Shown here piece by piece: positions 33,331 through 42,989 of a stretch of DNA of 64,000 nt. The stretch is from Alphaproteobacteria bacterium (GTDB lineage Bacteria; Pseudomonadota; Alphaproteobacteria; Micropepsales; Micropepsaceae). Each line of letters begins with the position of its first letter. Within the stretch, counting starts at the first letter, position 1. Both the position numbers and the translations under genes were made by a program. The notes beneath the pieces are model-generated. The model had not been told where the DNA came from, did not search any database, and saw only the letters and a list, made by a program, of their open reading frames with translations. The DNA lies in NCBI GenBank assembly GCA_017307355.1, contig JAFKFG010000010.1:62001-126000 (forward strand). Reading direction: 5' to 3'.

Positions 33331-36084
33331 ATGCTCACTTCGTCGAAGTTCAACTTGAAGCACGCGTTGCTTCTGGGCTCGTCCGTTGCGGCTTTCGCAT
33401 GGGCGGCCGCGCCGGCCATGGCGCAAAACGCTGAAAACGAAACCGTGATCGTGACCGGCACCCGCGTGCAGGGCATGACGGCCGCCGACAGCGCCGCGCC
33501 CGTGACCGTGCTGGGCAGCGATGCTTTGACCCACACCGGTTCGGCCGACCTTCGCGCCGCCCTGGGCCAGACGGTTCCTTCCTTCACCGCGCAATCCTTC
33601 GGTGGCGATACCGCCAACCTGACCTTGTCCGCGAACCTGCGCGGCCTGTCGCCCAACGACACGTTGGTGATGGTGAACGGCAAGCGCCGCCATCCCACCG
33701 GCAACTTGCACGTGCTCGCTGGCAGCCCGTTCTCCGGCGGTGCCTCGCCTGACATTTCGCTGATCCCGCAAGCCGCGATCGATCACGTCGAAGTGCTGTT
33801 GGACGGCGCCGCCGCCCAGTACGGCACCGACGCCATCGCCGGTGTTGTGAACTTCATCCTCAAGAAGAAGTCTTCCGGTGGCAGCTTCTCCGTCACCGGC
33901 GGCCGCAACTATGACCGCGGCGGTGAGACCTATGACTTCTCCTACAACATGGGTATGCCCCTGTTCGACAAGGGCTTCGTCAACGTCACCATCGACAAGC
34001 AGTATCACAATTACACCCAGCAGGGCGGCGCCGATCCGCGCGTGACCGACACCGATACGGTGGGCAACCCGCTGCTGACTTCCGGCGCGTCCGGCGGCGT
34101 GCCGGTTTCCGTTCTGCGGCAGATGCCGGGCTATCCCCGCATCAACCCGATCAATGGCGATGCGCAATACAATCTGACCATGGCGTCGGTGAATGCGGGC
34201 TATGACTTCTCCGACAGCGTCCAGCTGTACGGCTTCGGCACCTGGGGCCACCGTATCGGCAAGGCCTACGAAAACGTCCGTATGCCCAATCGCATCATGG
34301 CAACCCCTGGCTCGAGCCAGCCTTGCAGCGCAACAAATCTGAACGGCTATAATACGGTCGTGGATGCTGCCGGGAACCCTGCTTGCGCGCCGGGCGTCAC
34401 AGGTGCGAATGGCAATACCGGTACAGCTGCCGGGATTCCGGGTGCAGTCGGTTTAACAGGCGTCAACAGCAAAGGCATTATTGTATCGTCTGGCGCGCGG
34501 GGCAACTACACGGACCCGAATGAACTGATCATGTATCCCTTCGGCTTCCGTCCCAAGGAAGGGATCAAGGAAGACGATTACCAGTATAACGTAGGCATGA
34601 AGTTTAATCTGGCGGGTTGGGATATCGATACCAATGTCGGTTACGGCAAGGATATCGATAATATCTACACCCTGGATTCGGGCAACGCGTCGCTGTTCCT
34701 CGACACGCACACGTCGCCCACCAACTTCTATGACGGCACCTTCACGTCGGCCCAGTTCACCGGCACGATCGATGCGACCCATCAGTTCAATGTCGGCATG
34801 GCCTCGCCTCTGACGGTGGCGATCGGTGGCGAAGCGCGCGAAGACTATTATGCCATCGCCGCCGGCGACGCGGCCTCGATCTACAAGGAGGGCTCGCAGT
34901 CCTTCCCGGGCTTCCAGCCGACCGATGCCGGCAAGCACACCCGTAAGAACTATGCGGTGTATTTGGACTTCAGCCTGGCGCCGATCGAGGCTCTTCAGAT
35001 CGACCTCGCCGGCCGCGCCGAGCATTATTCCGACTTCGGCGACACCCAGATCGGCAAGCTCACGGCCCGTTACGACTTCAGCCCGCAACTTGCTGTGCGC
35101 GGTACCATTTCGACCGGTTTCCGCGCTCCGACCTTGGGTGAAGAGTTCTACTCGGCCACCAACGTCTCGCCCACCTCTGCCACGGTGCAGCTGCCGGCCA
35201 ACTCGGCGGCGGCCAAGATCCTGGGCCTGCCCAACCTCAAGCCGGAAATTTCGACCAGCTACAGCGCCGGTATCGTCGCCCATCCGTTTGGCGATCTCAG
35301 CGTGACGCTCGATGCCTACAGCATCGCGCTGGGTGACCGCATCACGGCGTCCTCCACCGTCAACAGCTCTGGCGGTGCGATCAACACCCCGCTGGTGAAT
35401 GACGCGATCGCGGCGCATGGCAATGTGTTGGATCCGCTGGTGGTCTCAAACGGCGTTTCGGCGTTCCTCAATGGTATCAGCACGCTGACTCAAGGCGTCG
35501 ATTTGACCGCCAATTACCCGACCGACTTCGGCGACATGGGTCTGATCGATTGGACCCTGGCGGCGAACTACAACACCACCGCGATTTCGCGCGTGGCGCC
35601 GCCGCCGGCGCTTCTGACCGCCTCCAATCCGGGTGCGACCTTCTTCAGCCCCGCCGCTCTGTTCAACTTCGTGCATAGCGCGCCGCAGGAGAGGATCGGC
35701 CTGACCGCCAACTGGTCGCTGGATGCCTGGGGCATCACCTTCCGCGAGACCTATTATGGTCCGCAGAAGAATTACACCAGTCAGTATGGTGGTGGTACCT
35801 CGCTTGCGGATTACCTGCCTGACAATCAGGCTGGTGTCGGCCTCACCGACATGGAAGTCCGGTACAATGTGACCGAACAGCTGGGCTTCGCGATCGGCGG
35901 CAACAACATCTTCAGCATCCGTCAGAGCCCGATTGGGGTTCTGTTGCCGTCGCAGGCCAACGGAGGAACTTTCCAGGATGTCGGCTGGCCTATCGATGGC
36001 GGTGTGGTGCTGCATGATCCGGCTGGTGGGGCCTTCTCGCCCAACGGTGGCTACTATTATGGCCGTATCACCTACAACTTCTAA
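33331..36084 (+). CDS. TonB-dependent outer-membrane receptor (TBDR 2), paralogue of TBDR 1
   Basis: 917 aa. Signal peptide HALLLGSSVAAFAWAAAPAMA then QNAENETVIVTGTRVQGMT, nearly identical to the receptor at 1767. Plug markers LVMVNGKRRH, DHVEVLLDGAAAQYGTDAIA and GVVNFILKK are present, and the chain ends GGYYYGRITYNF. Differences cluster in the extracellular loops (residues about 250-390 and 820-890), where ligand specificity would lie. AAAAGGGGATTG precedes the ATG. A 229-base AT-richer leader separates it from the oxidase gene; a terminator follows. Confidence 0.93.
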   Translation: MLTSSKFNLKHALLLGSSVAAFAWAAAPAMAQNAENETVIVTGTRVQGMTAADSAAPVTVLGSDALTHTGSADLRAALGQTVPSFTAQSFGGDTANLTLSANLRGLSPNDTLVMVNGKRRHPTGNLHVLAGSPFSGGASPDISLIPQAAIDHVEVLLDGAAAQYGTDAIAGVVNFILKKKSSGGSFSVTGGRNYDRGGETYDFSYNMGMPLFDKGFVNVTIDKQYHNYTQQGGADPRVTDTDTVGNPLLTSGASGGVPVSVLRQMPGYPRINPINGDAQYNLTMASVNAGYDFSDSVQLYGFGTWGHRIGKAYENVRMPNRIMATPGSSQPCSATNLNGYNTVVDAAGNPACAPGVTGANGNTGTAAGIPGAVGLTGVNSKGIIVSSGARGNYTDPNELIMYPFGFRPKEGIKEDDYQYNVGMKFNLAGWDIDTNVGYGKDIDNIYTLDSGNASLFLDTHTSPTNFYDGTFTSAQFTGTIDATHQFNVGMASPLTVAIGGEAREDYYAIAAGDAASIYKEGSQSFPGFQPTDAGKHTRKNYAVYLDFSLAPIEALQIDLAGRAEHYSDFGDTQIGKLTARYDFSPQLAVRGTISTGFRAPTLGEEFYSATNVSPTSATVQLPANSAAAKILGLPNLKPEISTSYSAGIVAHPFGDLSVTLDAYSIALGDRITASSTVNSSGGAINTPLVNDAIAAHGNVLDPLVVSNGVSAFLNGISTLTQGVDLTANYPTDFGDMGLIDWTLAANYNTTAISRVAPPPALLTASNPGATFFSPAALFNFVHSAPQERIGLTANWSLDAWGITFRETYYGPQKNYTSQYGGGTSLADYLPDNQAGVGLTDMEVRYNVTEQLGFAIGGNNIFSIRQSPIGVLLPSQANGGTFQDVGWPIDGGVVLHDPAGGAFSPNGGYYYGRITYNF

Positions 36085-36103
36085 GATTTGACGTTCTGAA
36101 CAG

Positions 36104-36138
36104 CCCGCCCATCTCCGAAAGGAGGTGGGCGGGTTTTT
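36104..36138 (+). terminator. Rho-independent terminator of TBDR 2
   Basis: 13-bp stem (CCCGCCCATCTCC at 36104-36116 with GGAGGTGGGCGGG at 36121-36133, one G-T pair), GAAA tetraloop, then TTTTT. Confidence 0.93.
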
Positions 36139-36308
36139 CTTTGGCTTGAGTGCTATCCCGCGCTCGCCTCCGCCCGCTTATTGTGCAATGCAGCATGGGT
36201 AGGCAGTTTTTTGCTACAAATGTGTCATGGCGAGCTGAGGTTTGTTCTCGGCGGCTCGTCTCCTCCCTAGAGCCCCGATGACAGGCGGCTCATCTCAGGG
36301 GAGTTCCG

Positions 36309-39215
36309 ATGCGTAAATCCACTCTGCTCGCGGCATCGTCCATGATGGCGATGGCGGCGTTCTCTTCAGCTTTTGCTCAGACGGCTCCTGCATCCGGTGC
36401 GGAAACCGAAGAAGTCATCGTCAGCGCGTCGCGCATTCAGATCCAAGGTTACCAGGCGCCCACGCCGGTGACCGTGGTTGGCGCCGACCAGCTCGCGCGC
36501 GATGCCCATACCGATATCGGCGACGTGATCCGCCAGTTGCCGGCCTTCGGCACCTCTTCGGGTCCCAACAATTCCAGCTCCGCCAACTATATCGTGTCCT
36601 CCACGCCGGGCATCGACGTGGTCAATCTGCGCCAGTTGGGCGTGCTGCGCACCCTGGTCTTGTTCGACAACCAGCGCGTGGTGGCTTCCAGCGTCTCGGG
36701 CGGTGTCGACTTGTCGACCATGCCGTCCAGCCTGGTGCAGCGCATCGACGTGGTGACCGGCGGTGCCTCTGCCGCCTGGGGTTCCGACGCCGTGGCCGGC
36801 GTGGTCAATGTGGTTCTGAACAAGAATTTCGATGGCTTCGCCGCCAATATCGAAGGCGGCGATTCCTGGAAGGACGACCATCGCCAGTATAAGGCCGAAG
36901 CCTCTTTCGGCACCGATTTCGACGGCAACCGGGGCCACATCATCCTCAGCGCCTCCTATCTGGCCAGCCCGGACACGTTCTTCATCAATCAGCGCTCCTG
37001 GTTCAAGAATACGCGCCTGGTCAACAATCCGGCCTATAATGGCGGCGCCAACGGCCAGCCGCGCCTGATCCATGCCGATAATGTGGGCCAGTCCCAGGCG
37101 ACCCAGGGTGGCTTGATCACGGGTTGCAGCAACAATGGCACGACCTCGGTGGCCTGCTCGTGGCGCGGCACGCAGTTTGTCGGCCCCAACGCCACGCCCA
37201 CGCCGTTCAATTTCGGCAATGTCTCGGGCGCCTTCTCCAATGGCGGCAGTGCCGAAACCGCGCAGGCGGATCTCGACCACCTGACCATTCCGCTGCACAC
37301 CACGACCTTGTTCAGCCATACCCGCTACAAGATCACCAACGACATCAGCGCATCCTTGGAGCTGAACTACGGTAAGTCCTTCTCCAAGAACAACAGCTAC
37401 GTCTATAATCGCTATAGCAATCTGCCGATCAATGTCGCGGACAATCCGTTCCTGCCCGACTCGGTTCGCGCGCAAGCACAGGCGCTGGGTTACAGCTACC
37501 TGATGCTGGGCACCAACAACATGAACAATATGGGCACCACCGGCGCCCATTTCACCGATAACAGTCTGACGAACGAAGCCCAATCGCTGGGCATTCCGGT
37601 CTCCACCAACCGCCGCCAGCTCTTCCGCGGCGTGTTCAGCCTGGATGGCTCGATCGGCGACAATTGGTCGTGGAACGCCTACGCCCAGCACGGCCTGGCG
37701 CGCGTGCGCACCGTGGTCGAGAACAACGTCCTGAAGGCGAACTACAACAACGCTGTCGACGCGGTGCGGGTGACGTCGGCCAATGTCGGCACCTCGGGCC
37801 TGCCGATCGGCTCCATCGCCTGCCGTTCGAGCCTGACCAACCCCACCAATGGCTGCCAGCCTTTGAACGTGTTCGGCGTCGGCAATGCCTCGCAGGCCGC
37901 GATCAACTACATCACCGGTCCGGCCCGTGCCGGCGGCAACTGGGCCCAGTCGGTGCTGAACGAGGACGTCTTCGCGGCGTCGGCAAGCGGCGCCTTGCCG
38001 GAAGAATGGTCGCTGGGCGCCGGCCCGGTCGCAGTGGCGTTCGGTGCCGAATACCGCCAGGAAGGCGCGCGCGTCTCGGCCGACCAGAATGCGTTGGCGG
38101 TGAACTGGAGCGTGGGCAACTTCTCGGCCTTCTCCGGCCACTACAGCGTGGCGGAAGGCTTCGGCGAAGTCACCGTTCCGATCCTCAAGGATAGTGTGGT
38201 TCAGTCCCTGGACTTCAACACCGCGGGCCGCATCACCAGCTATTCCACCTCCGGCCAGGTCGAAACCTGGAAGCTGGGCGTGACCAGCCAGGTCAATGAC
38301 GATGTCCGCCTGCGCGGTACCTGGTCGTTCGACATTCGTGCGCCCAACCTGCAGGAACTGTTCGCGACCGGCTATTCGGTCTCGGCCACGTTCACGGACC
38401 CGTATAGCGGCCAGTCGGTCAACGGCTACACGCTCCAGGGCGGCAATCCCAACCTGAAGCCGGAACAGTCGACCACCATTTCGGGCGGCGTGGTTCTCAC
38501 CCCGCACTGGATCGAAGGGCTGAGCCTGTCGGCGGACTGGTACTCGATCGAGCTGCGCAAGGCGATCGCGACCATCTCCACGGACGTGATCACGGCGCAA
38601 TGCGCCAAGGGCGTCCAGCTCTTCTGCAACCAGGTCTCCACCGTGACCCGGAACGGCCAGACCTATCTGCAGGTCGCGACCCAGCCGATCAACGCCAACA
38701 GCCAGAGCGTCTCGGGCATCGACTTCCAGGCCGACTACACCACGGAGTTCCTGACCGGCGCGCTCAATCTGCGTGCCATCGGCAACTATATGGACCAGCA
38801 GAGCCAGACGGCGGCGGGCATCACGCTCGACTATGCCGGCGCCATCGGTTCGGATTCCTCGCCGCGCGGTATTCCCAAATTCCGCTCCACCCTGTCGGCG
38901 AGCTATATCGAAGGTCCGTGGCAGGGCACGATCCAGAGCCGCATCATCGGCTCGGCCAAGCTCAACAACAGCTGGGGCCCGCTGGACGTGGACAACAATG
39001 CCATCCCGGCCGTCGCCTACCTGGATCTGCGCGCGTCCTACAAGTGGAACGACAATATCCAGCTCTATGGCGCGATCGACAACGTCATCAACACCCCCCC
39101 GCCGATCCCGGCGGCTACCTCCAATGCGCTCAACTTCTACGACCAGTCGATTCGCGACGACATCTATGACGCGATCGGTCGCAGCCTCCGCATTGGCATC
39201 CGCGTAAAGTACTGA
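36309..39215 (+). CDS. TonB-dependent outer-membrane receptor (TBDR 3)
   Basis: 968 aa, from an ATG with AGGGGAGTTCCG before it. Signal peptide ends SSAFAQ. The TonB-box-like EEVIVSASRIQIQGY is followed by a plug with RTLVLFDNQRVV and RIDVVTGGASAAWGSDAVA. The barrel ends SLRIGIRVKY (terminal aromatic). It belongs to a different subfamily from TBDR 1 and 2, the group with RQLPAFGTSSGPN-type plugs that often accompanies peptide or oligosaccharide uptake in Sphingomonas/Caulobacter-like bacteria. Ligand unknown. Many Cys pairs in the loops (for example TGCSNNGTTSVACSW) suggest disulphide-braced surface loops. Confidence 0.92.
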   Translation: MRKSTLLAASSMMAMAAFSSAFAQTAPASGAETEEVIVSASRIQIQGYQAPTPVTVVGADQLARDAHTDIGDVIRQLPAFGTSSGPNNSSSANYIVSSTPGIDVVNLRQLGVLRTLVLFDNQRVVASSVSGGVDLSTMPSSLVQRIDVVTGGASAAWGSDAVAGVVNVVLNKNFDGFAANIEGGDSWKDDHRQYKAEASFGTDFDGNRGHIILSASYLASPDTFFINQRSWFKNTRLVNNPAYNGGANGQPRLIHADNVGQSQATQGGLITGCSNNGTTSVACSWRGTQFVGPNATPTPFNFGNVSGAFSNGGSAETAQADLDHLTIPLHTTTLFSHTRYKITNDISASLELNYGKSFSKNNSYVYNRYSNLPINVADNPFLPDSVRAQAQALGYSYLMLGTNNMNNMGTTGAHFTDNSLTNEAQSLGIPVSTNRRQLFRGVFSLDGSIGDNWSWNAYAQHGLARVRTVVENNVLKANYNNAVDAVRVTSANVGTSGLPIGSIACRSSLTNPTNGCQPLNVFGVGNASQAAINYITGPARAGGNWAQSVLNEDVFAASASGALPEEWSLGAGPVAVAFGAEYRQEGARVSADQNALAVNWSVGNFSAFSGHYSVAEGFGEVTVPILKDSVVQSLDFNTAGRITSYSTSGQVETWKLGVTSQVNDDVRLRGTWSFDIRAPNLQELFATGYSVSATFTDPYSGQSVNGYTLQGGNPNLKPEQSTTISGGVVLTPHWIEGLSLSADWYSIELRKAIATISTDVITAQCAKGVQLFCNQVSTVTRNGQTYLQVATQPINANSQSVSGIDFQADYTTEFLTGALNLRAIGNYMDQQSQTAAGITLDYAGAIGSDSSPRGIPKFRSTLSASYIEGPWQGTIQSRIIGSAKLNNSWGPLDVDNNAIPAVAYLDLRASYKWNDNIQLYGAIDNVINTPPPIPAATSNALNFYDQSIRDDIYDAIGRSLRIGIRVKY

Positions 39216-39246
39216 TTCGGCTTCAATCCCCGGCCTGAATCATCCT

Positions 39247-39287
39247 GGCGCCTCTCCTGAAAATAGGGGAGGCGCCCTTTCTTTTTT
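39247..39287 (+). terminator. Rho-independent terminator of TBDR 3
   Basis: 11-bp stem GGCGCCTCTCC (39247-39257) with GGGGAGGCGCC (39266-39276, one G-T pair), 8-base loop, then CTTTCTTTTTT. Confidence 0.88.
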
Positions 39288-39328
39288 AGAGGTAAAACAA
39301 TCCGATTGCAGACGTCGGAGGATAGCTG

Positions 39329-40324
39329 ATGGAAACGACCCGCCGGGACGCGCTGGGATTGATGGGCGCCGCCGCCGCCGCGGCCGCGATGGGCGGCCCC
39401 GCCATGGCGCAAGGGGCCCGCAATCTGGGCAGCAAGACCAAGACCCTGTTCTGGGTGGCCAGCTGCACGCCTTGCGACAAGAATCTGAAATTCGATCCCG
39501 CAGCCTTCAAGGACGTGCTGGCCTGGTTCAAGCACAATGGCGCCGATGGCGTGGTGGTCCTAGGGACCACGGGCGAGTATCCGTCCTTCGGCACCGCCGA
39601 GCGCAAGCAGGTGATGGAAGTCGCCGGCAAGAACAAGGACGGCATGAACATCATCTGCAGTTCGGGCACGTCCAACTTCACCGAGACGATCGAACTGTCC
39701 AAGCATGCCGCCGATCATGGCGCCGACGGCCTCCTGGTGATCCCGCCTTTCTACTATAAGAACCCGCCGCTGGCCGGTCTGGTGAGATATTATTCGCTGC
39801 TGTTCGATGCGGTGCCGCAAAGCCTGGCGGTCAATCTCTATCACATTCCGTCCGTGAGTGCCGTGCCGATCTCCCATGAGCTGCTCAAGGCGCTGAAGCA
39901 TTATCCCAATCTGGCCGGGATCAAGGATTCCGAAGAGGATATGCCGGAATACAAGCAATTCGTGGCGGCTTTCCCCGATCTCAACATGCGCTCGGGCACG
40001 GATACCAAGCTGGAATTCGCGCTGTCCAAGGGCATGGGCGCCATCCTGGCGGAAGGCAATCTGTTCTGCCGCCAGATCGCCGACATGTTCGCGGCCTTCC
40101 GCGCCGGCAAGGACAGCCACGCCGCTTTCATAAAATTCCAGACGCAGCAGGCATTGATGCGCAAGCTGGGCGGGGAAATCGATTCCTATGGCCCGATGAA
40201 ATACGCGCTCAGCCAGCAGATGGGCGTTCCGCAATTCTATCAGCGCCCGCCCAATCTGGACGTCACCGACGCCCAGAAGGCGGCGATCCGCAAAGGCCTG
40301 GCACAAATCAAGGAAATGGGTTGA
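39329..40324 (+). CDS. Tat-exported DapA-family (dihydrodipicolinate synthase-like) lyase
   Basis: 331 aa. METTRRDALGLMGAAAAAAA is a twin-arginine leader with cleavage near AMAQ. The (beta/alpha)8 core has GTTGE (79-83), the Tyr in NLYHIP (171) and the Schiff-base Lys in GIKDSEED (199), so the pyruvate-type lysine chemistry is intact. True DapA works in the cytoplasm in lysine synthesis, so export argues for a catabolic 2-oxoacid lyase, aldolase or dehydratase/deaminase instead. Family members of this kind include N-acetylneuraminate lyase, KDG aldolase and 1-pyrroline-4-hydroxy-2-carboxylate deaminase. Next gene is a periplasmic PQQ enzyme. Confidence 0.87.
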   Translation: METTRRDALGLMGAAAAAAAMGGPAMAQGARNLGSKTKTLFWVASCTPCDKNLKFDPAAFKDVLAWFKHNGADGVVVLGTTGEYPSFGTAERKQVMEVAGKNKDGMNIICSSGTSNFTETIELSKHAADHGADGLLVIPPFYYKNPPLAGLVRYYSLLFDAVPQSLAVNLYHIPSVSAVPISHELLKALKHYPNLAGIKDSEEDMPEYKQFVAAFPDLNMRSGTDTKLEFALSKGMGAILAEGNLFCRQIADMFAAFRAGKDSHAAFIKFQTQQALMRKLGGEIDSYGPMKYALSQQMGVPQFYQRPPNLDVTDAQKAAIRKGLAQIKEMG

Positions 40325-40385
40325 TCCATTTGCGGCGGCCCAGGGCCGGACCGCCGTATGCAATGAGAATAAATTGGGAGCGATT

Positions 40386-42434
40386 ATGAAAAAGAAATTA
40401 TTGGCCGGCGCGGCATTGATGCTGCTGGCGGGGCCGGCTTTGGCGCAGACCGGGCAGAATGTCGACTGGCCGCTCTATACGGGCGACGTGATGGGCAGCA
40501 AGTTCAAGCCGATCGACCAGATCAACGCCTCCAATTTTTCCAAGCTGGAGGTGGCTTGGCGCTTCAAGACCGATTACATGGGCAATCGTCCGGAATATAA
40601 GCTGGAAGGCACGCCCATCGAAGTGGGCGGCGTGCTCTATGCCACCGCCGGTTCGCGCCGCGCCGTGGTCGCGCTGGACGCGGTGACGGGCGAACTTCTT
40701 TGGGTGCATGGCGAGAAGGAAGGCGCGCGCGGCGCCGCCGCGCCCCGCCAGCTTTCCGGCCGCGGCCCCGCCTATTGGAGCGACGGCAAGGAAGCGCGCA
40801 TCTTCTACGTCACGCCCGGCTATCAGCTGGTGGCGCTGGACGCCAAGACCGGCATGCGGGTGCAGAGCTTCGGCACCGACGGCGCCATCGACCTGAAGGC
40901 GGACGACACGCAGAAGATCGAACCGGACCTGACCACTGGCGAAATCGGCTGGCAGTCGGCGCCCACCGTGGCCGGCGATGTGGTGCTGGTCGGCTCGGCC
41001 TTCCGCGAAGGCTTCACCCCCACCAGCTTCAAGAACAACAAGGGTTCGGCCCGCGGCTTCGACGCCCGCACCGGCAAGAAGCTCTGGCAGTTCAACACCA
41101 TTCCGCAAAAGGGCCAGCCCGGTGCGGAAACCTGGCTGAACGATTCCAACGTCACCGCCGGGAATACCGGCATCTGGACCGAGATGACGGCGGATGTGGA
41201 AGCGGGCATCGCCTATCTGCCGGTCGAGCAGCCGACCTCGGACTTTTACGGCGGCCATCGTCCCGGCAACGGGCTTTACGGCAACAGCCTGGTCGCGGTC
41301 GATCTGAAGACCGGCAAGGAGAAGTGGCACTTCCAGTTCATCCATCACGAGATCTGGGACTATGACATGTCGTCCGCCCCGCTCCTGATGGACATCAACG
41401 TCAACGGCAAGCCGATCAAGGCCGTCGCCGAGCCGTCGAAGATGGGCTACCTCTATGTCTTCGACCGCATCACCGGCAAGCCGGTGTGGCCGATCCCGGA
41501 ACGCAAAGTGGAGAAGGGCGACGCGCCGGGCGAATGGTATTCGCCCACCCAGCCCATTCCCACCAAGCCCGCGCCCTACGCGCGCACCGGCGTTTCGGAG
41601 AAGGAGCTGATCGATTTCACGCCCGACCTGAAGAAGCGGGCGCTGGAGATCGTGAAGAACTACAAGATGGGTCCGATCTATACCCCGCCTGTTGTCAGCA
41701 AGCGACCCGGACCTCTCGCCACCCTCAGCCTGGGTCCGGCCAATGGCGGCACCAACTGGCCTGGTGGCTCCTTCAATCCGGAAAACCACACCGCCTATCT
41801 CTTCGCCTGCAATTCCTGCCTGCAGCCGATGGGCCTGGTGCCGCCGCCGCCCGGCTTCTCCGACATTCGCTATGTCGAAGGCCGCGCCGGCCAGAAGGTG
41901 GAAATGGTCAACGCGTCGGGTGCCGATGCGGGTGCCGACTCCGCGCCGACGGCCCGCAAGCCGCCGCCGCCGCCCGCCAACGATTCCGACGATTTCGGGT
42001 TGACGGTCCAGGGACTGCCGCTGATCAAGCCGCCTTACGCGACCATCAGCGCCATCAATCTGGATAAGGGCGACATCGTCTGGCAGATCGCCCATGGCGA
42101 CACGCCCAACAATGTCCGCAACAGCCCGGCGCTGAAGGGGCTCGACATCCCCCGCACCGGCCAGACCAGCTATAACATCGGCACCCTGGTGACGAAGAAT
42201 CTGGTCATCGCGGGCGATCCCCAGGTCACGACCACCCCGGATCATCCGCGCGGCGCACCGCTGCGCGCTTACGATCAGGCGACCGGCAAGGAAGTCGGCA
42301 ATGTGCTGATGCCCGCCGGCCAGTCGGGCTCGCCCATGACCTATATGGTCAACGGCAAGCAGTACATCGTGGTCGCGGTGTCGGGCGGCAATTACTCCGG
42401 CGAATATATCGCCTATACGCTGCCGGATAACTGA
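40386..42434 (+). CDS. Periplasmic PQQ-dependent dehydrogenase (quinoprotein)
   Basis: 682 aa from the ATG at 40386 (GGGAGCG upstream). Signal peptide LLAGAALMLLAGPALAQ. Start of the propeller is VDWPLYTGDVMGSKFKPIDQ, and repeated blades with VVALDAVTGELLWVHGEK, LVAVDLKTGKEKWHFQ and LRAYDQATGKEVGNVLMP are the eight-bladed PQQ fold (PF01011). The C-terminal TYMVNGKQYIVVAVSGG is typical. No haem motif and no N-terminal membrane domain, so it is a soluble glucose/sorbitol/alcohol dehydrogenase relative. A Pro-rich insert (KPPPPPAN) sits near residue 530. No pqq synthesis genes are in this window. Confidence 0.9.
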   Translation: MKKKLLAGAALMLLAGPALAQTGQNVDWPLYTGDVMGSKFKPIDQINASNFSKLEVAWRFKTDYMGNRPEYKLEGTPIEVGGVLYATAGSRRAVVALDAVTGELLWVHGEKEGARGAAAPRQLSGRGPAYWSDGKEARIFYVTPGYQLVALDAKTGMRVQSFGTDGAIDLKADDTQKIEPDLTTGEIGWQSAPTVAGDVVLVGSAFREGFTPTSFKNNKGSARGFDARTGKKLWQFNTIPQKGQPGAETWLNDSNVTAGNTGIWTEMTADVEAGIAYLPVEQPTSDFYGGHRPGNGLYGNSLVAVDLKTGKEKWHFQFIHHEIWDYDMSSAPLLMDINVNGKPIKAVAEPSKMGYLYVFDRITGKPVWPIPERKVEKGDAPGEWYSPTQPIPTKPAPYARTGVSEKELIDFTPDLKKRALEIVKNYKMGPIYTPPVVSKRPGPLATLSLGPANGGTNWPGGSFNPENHTAYLFACNSCLQPMGLVPPPPGFSDIRYVEGRAGQKVEMVNASGADAGADSAPTARKPPPPPANDSDDFGLTVQGLPLIKPPYATISAINLDKGDIVWQIAHGDTPNNVRNSPALKGLDIPRTGQTSYNIGTLVTKNLVIAGDPQVTTTPDHPRGAPLRAYDQATGKEVGNVLMPAGQSGSPMTYMVNGKQYIVVAVSGGNYSGEYIAYTLPDN

Positions 42435-42466
42435 GACGCCGGGTCATAACGGTATTTGCATGCGGA

Positions 42467-42501
42467 AATCCTCGGGCACCGGCAGGCGCCCGGGGATTTT
42501 T
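42467..42501 (+). terminator. Rho-independent terminator of the PQQ dehydrogenase gene
   Basis: 11-bp stem AATCCTCGGGC (42467-42477) with GCCCGGGGATT (42488-42498, one G-T pair), followed by T residues to 42501. Confidence 0.85.
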
Positions 42502-42512
42502 GCTATCCGGCG

Positions 42513-42989
42513 TTACGGCTCGGCACTGGCGCTTTCAAATGTGCGCACATGGGCCTGCCTGTCGATGTGCAGGTCGGCATCCCGATCCGGGTAAGGATTG
42601 GTGCCTTCGGTCACCGCCGACAAGGTGATGCGGGCGCCATCCAGGCTGCGCGCCTTGCAGGCGAAATCCACGCTGCGAAGACGGCTGTCGCTGTCCGGGA
42701 AGGTGATGGTCTGGCGCTGCTCCCGCAGCAGCACGCCCGAGAAAACTTCATGCGAGGTGCCGTCGCGATAATTGATGGTGATGTGATCGCAATCGATCGC
42801 ATCATTGTCGGGCACCAGGCTGAGGCGCTCCACCGGCCCGTCGAAGCGCGTCCAGCTCACCTGCGTGTAATGGTCGGCCGAAACATTCACGGCGCCCAGC
42901 TGATGCACGTCTGCCGATGCGGGTAGCGCCGTGAAGTACAAGGCGGCACCCAAAGTCAGAAATGAGAATTTCAAGAGTGACGCACGCAT
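42513..42989 (-). CDS. Secreted hypothetical protein, 158 aa
   Basis: The ATG at 42989 has GGAATGGAG upstream and gives a signal peptide (LLKFSFLTLGAALYFTALPASA). The mature protein (DVHQLGAVNVSADHYTQVSW onward) is beta-rich, with Cys residues in DAIDCDHI and DFACKARS likely to pair. Family not recognised; it resembles small periplasmic all-beta proteins of unknown role. Convergent with the PQQ dehydrogenase gene. Confidence 0.6.
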   Translation of the reverse strand: MRASLLKFSFLTLGAALYFTALPASADVHQLGAVNVSADHYTQVSWTRFDGPVERLSLVPDNDAIDCDHITINYRDGTSHEVFSGVLLREQRQTITFPDSDSRLRSVDFACKARSLDGARITLSAVTEGTNPYPDRDADLHIDRQAHVRTFESASAEP

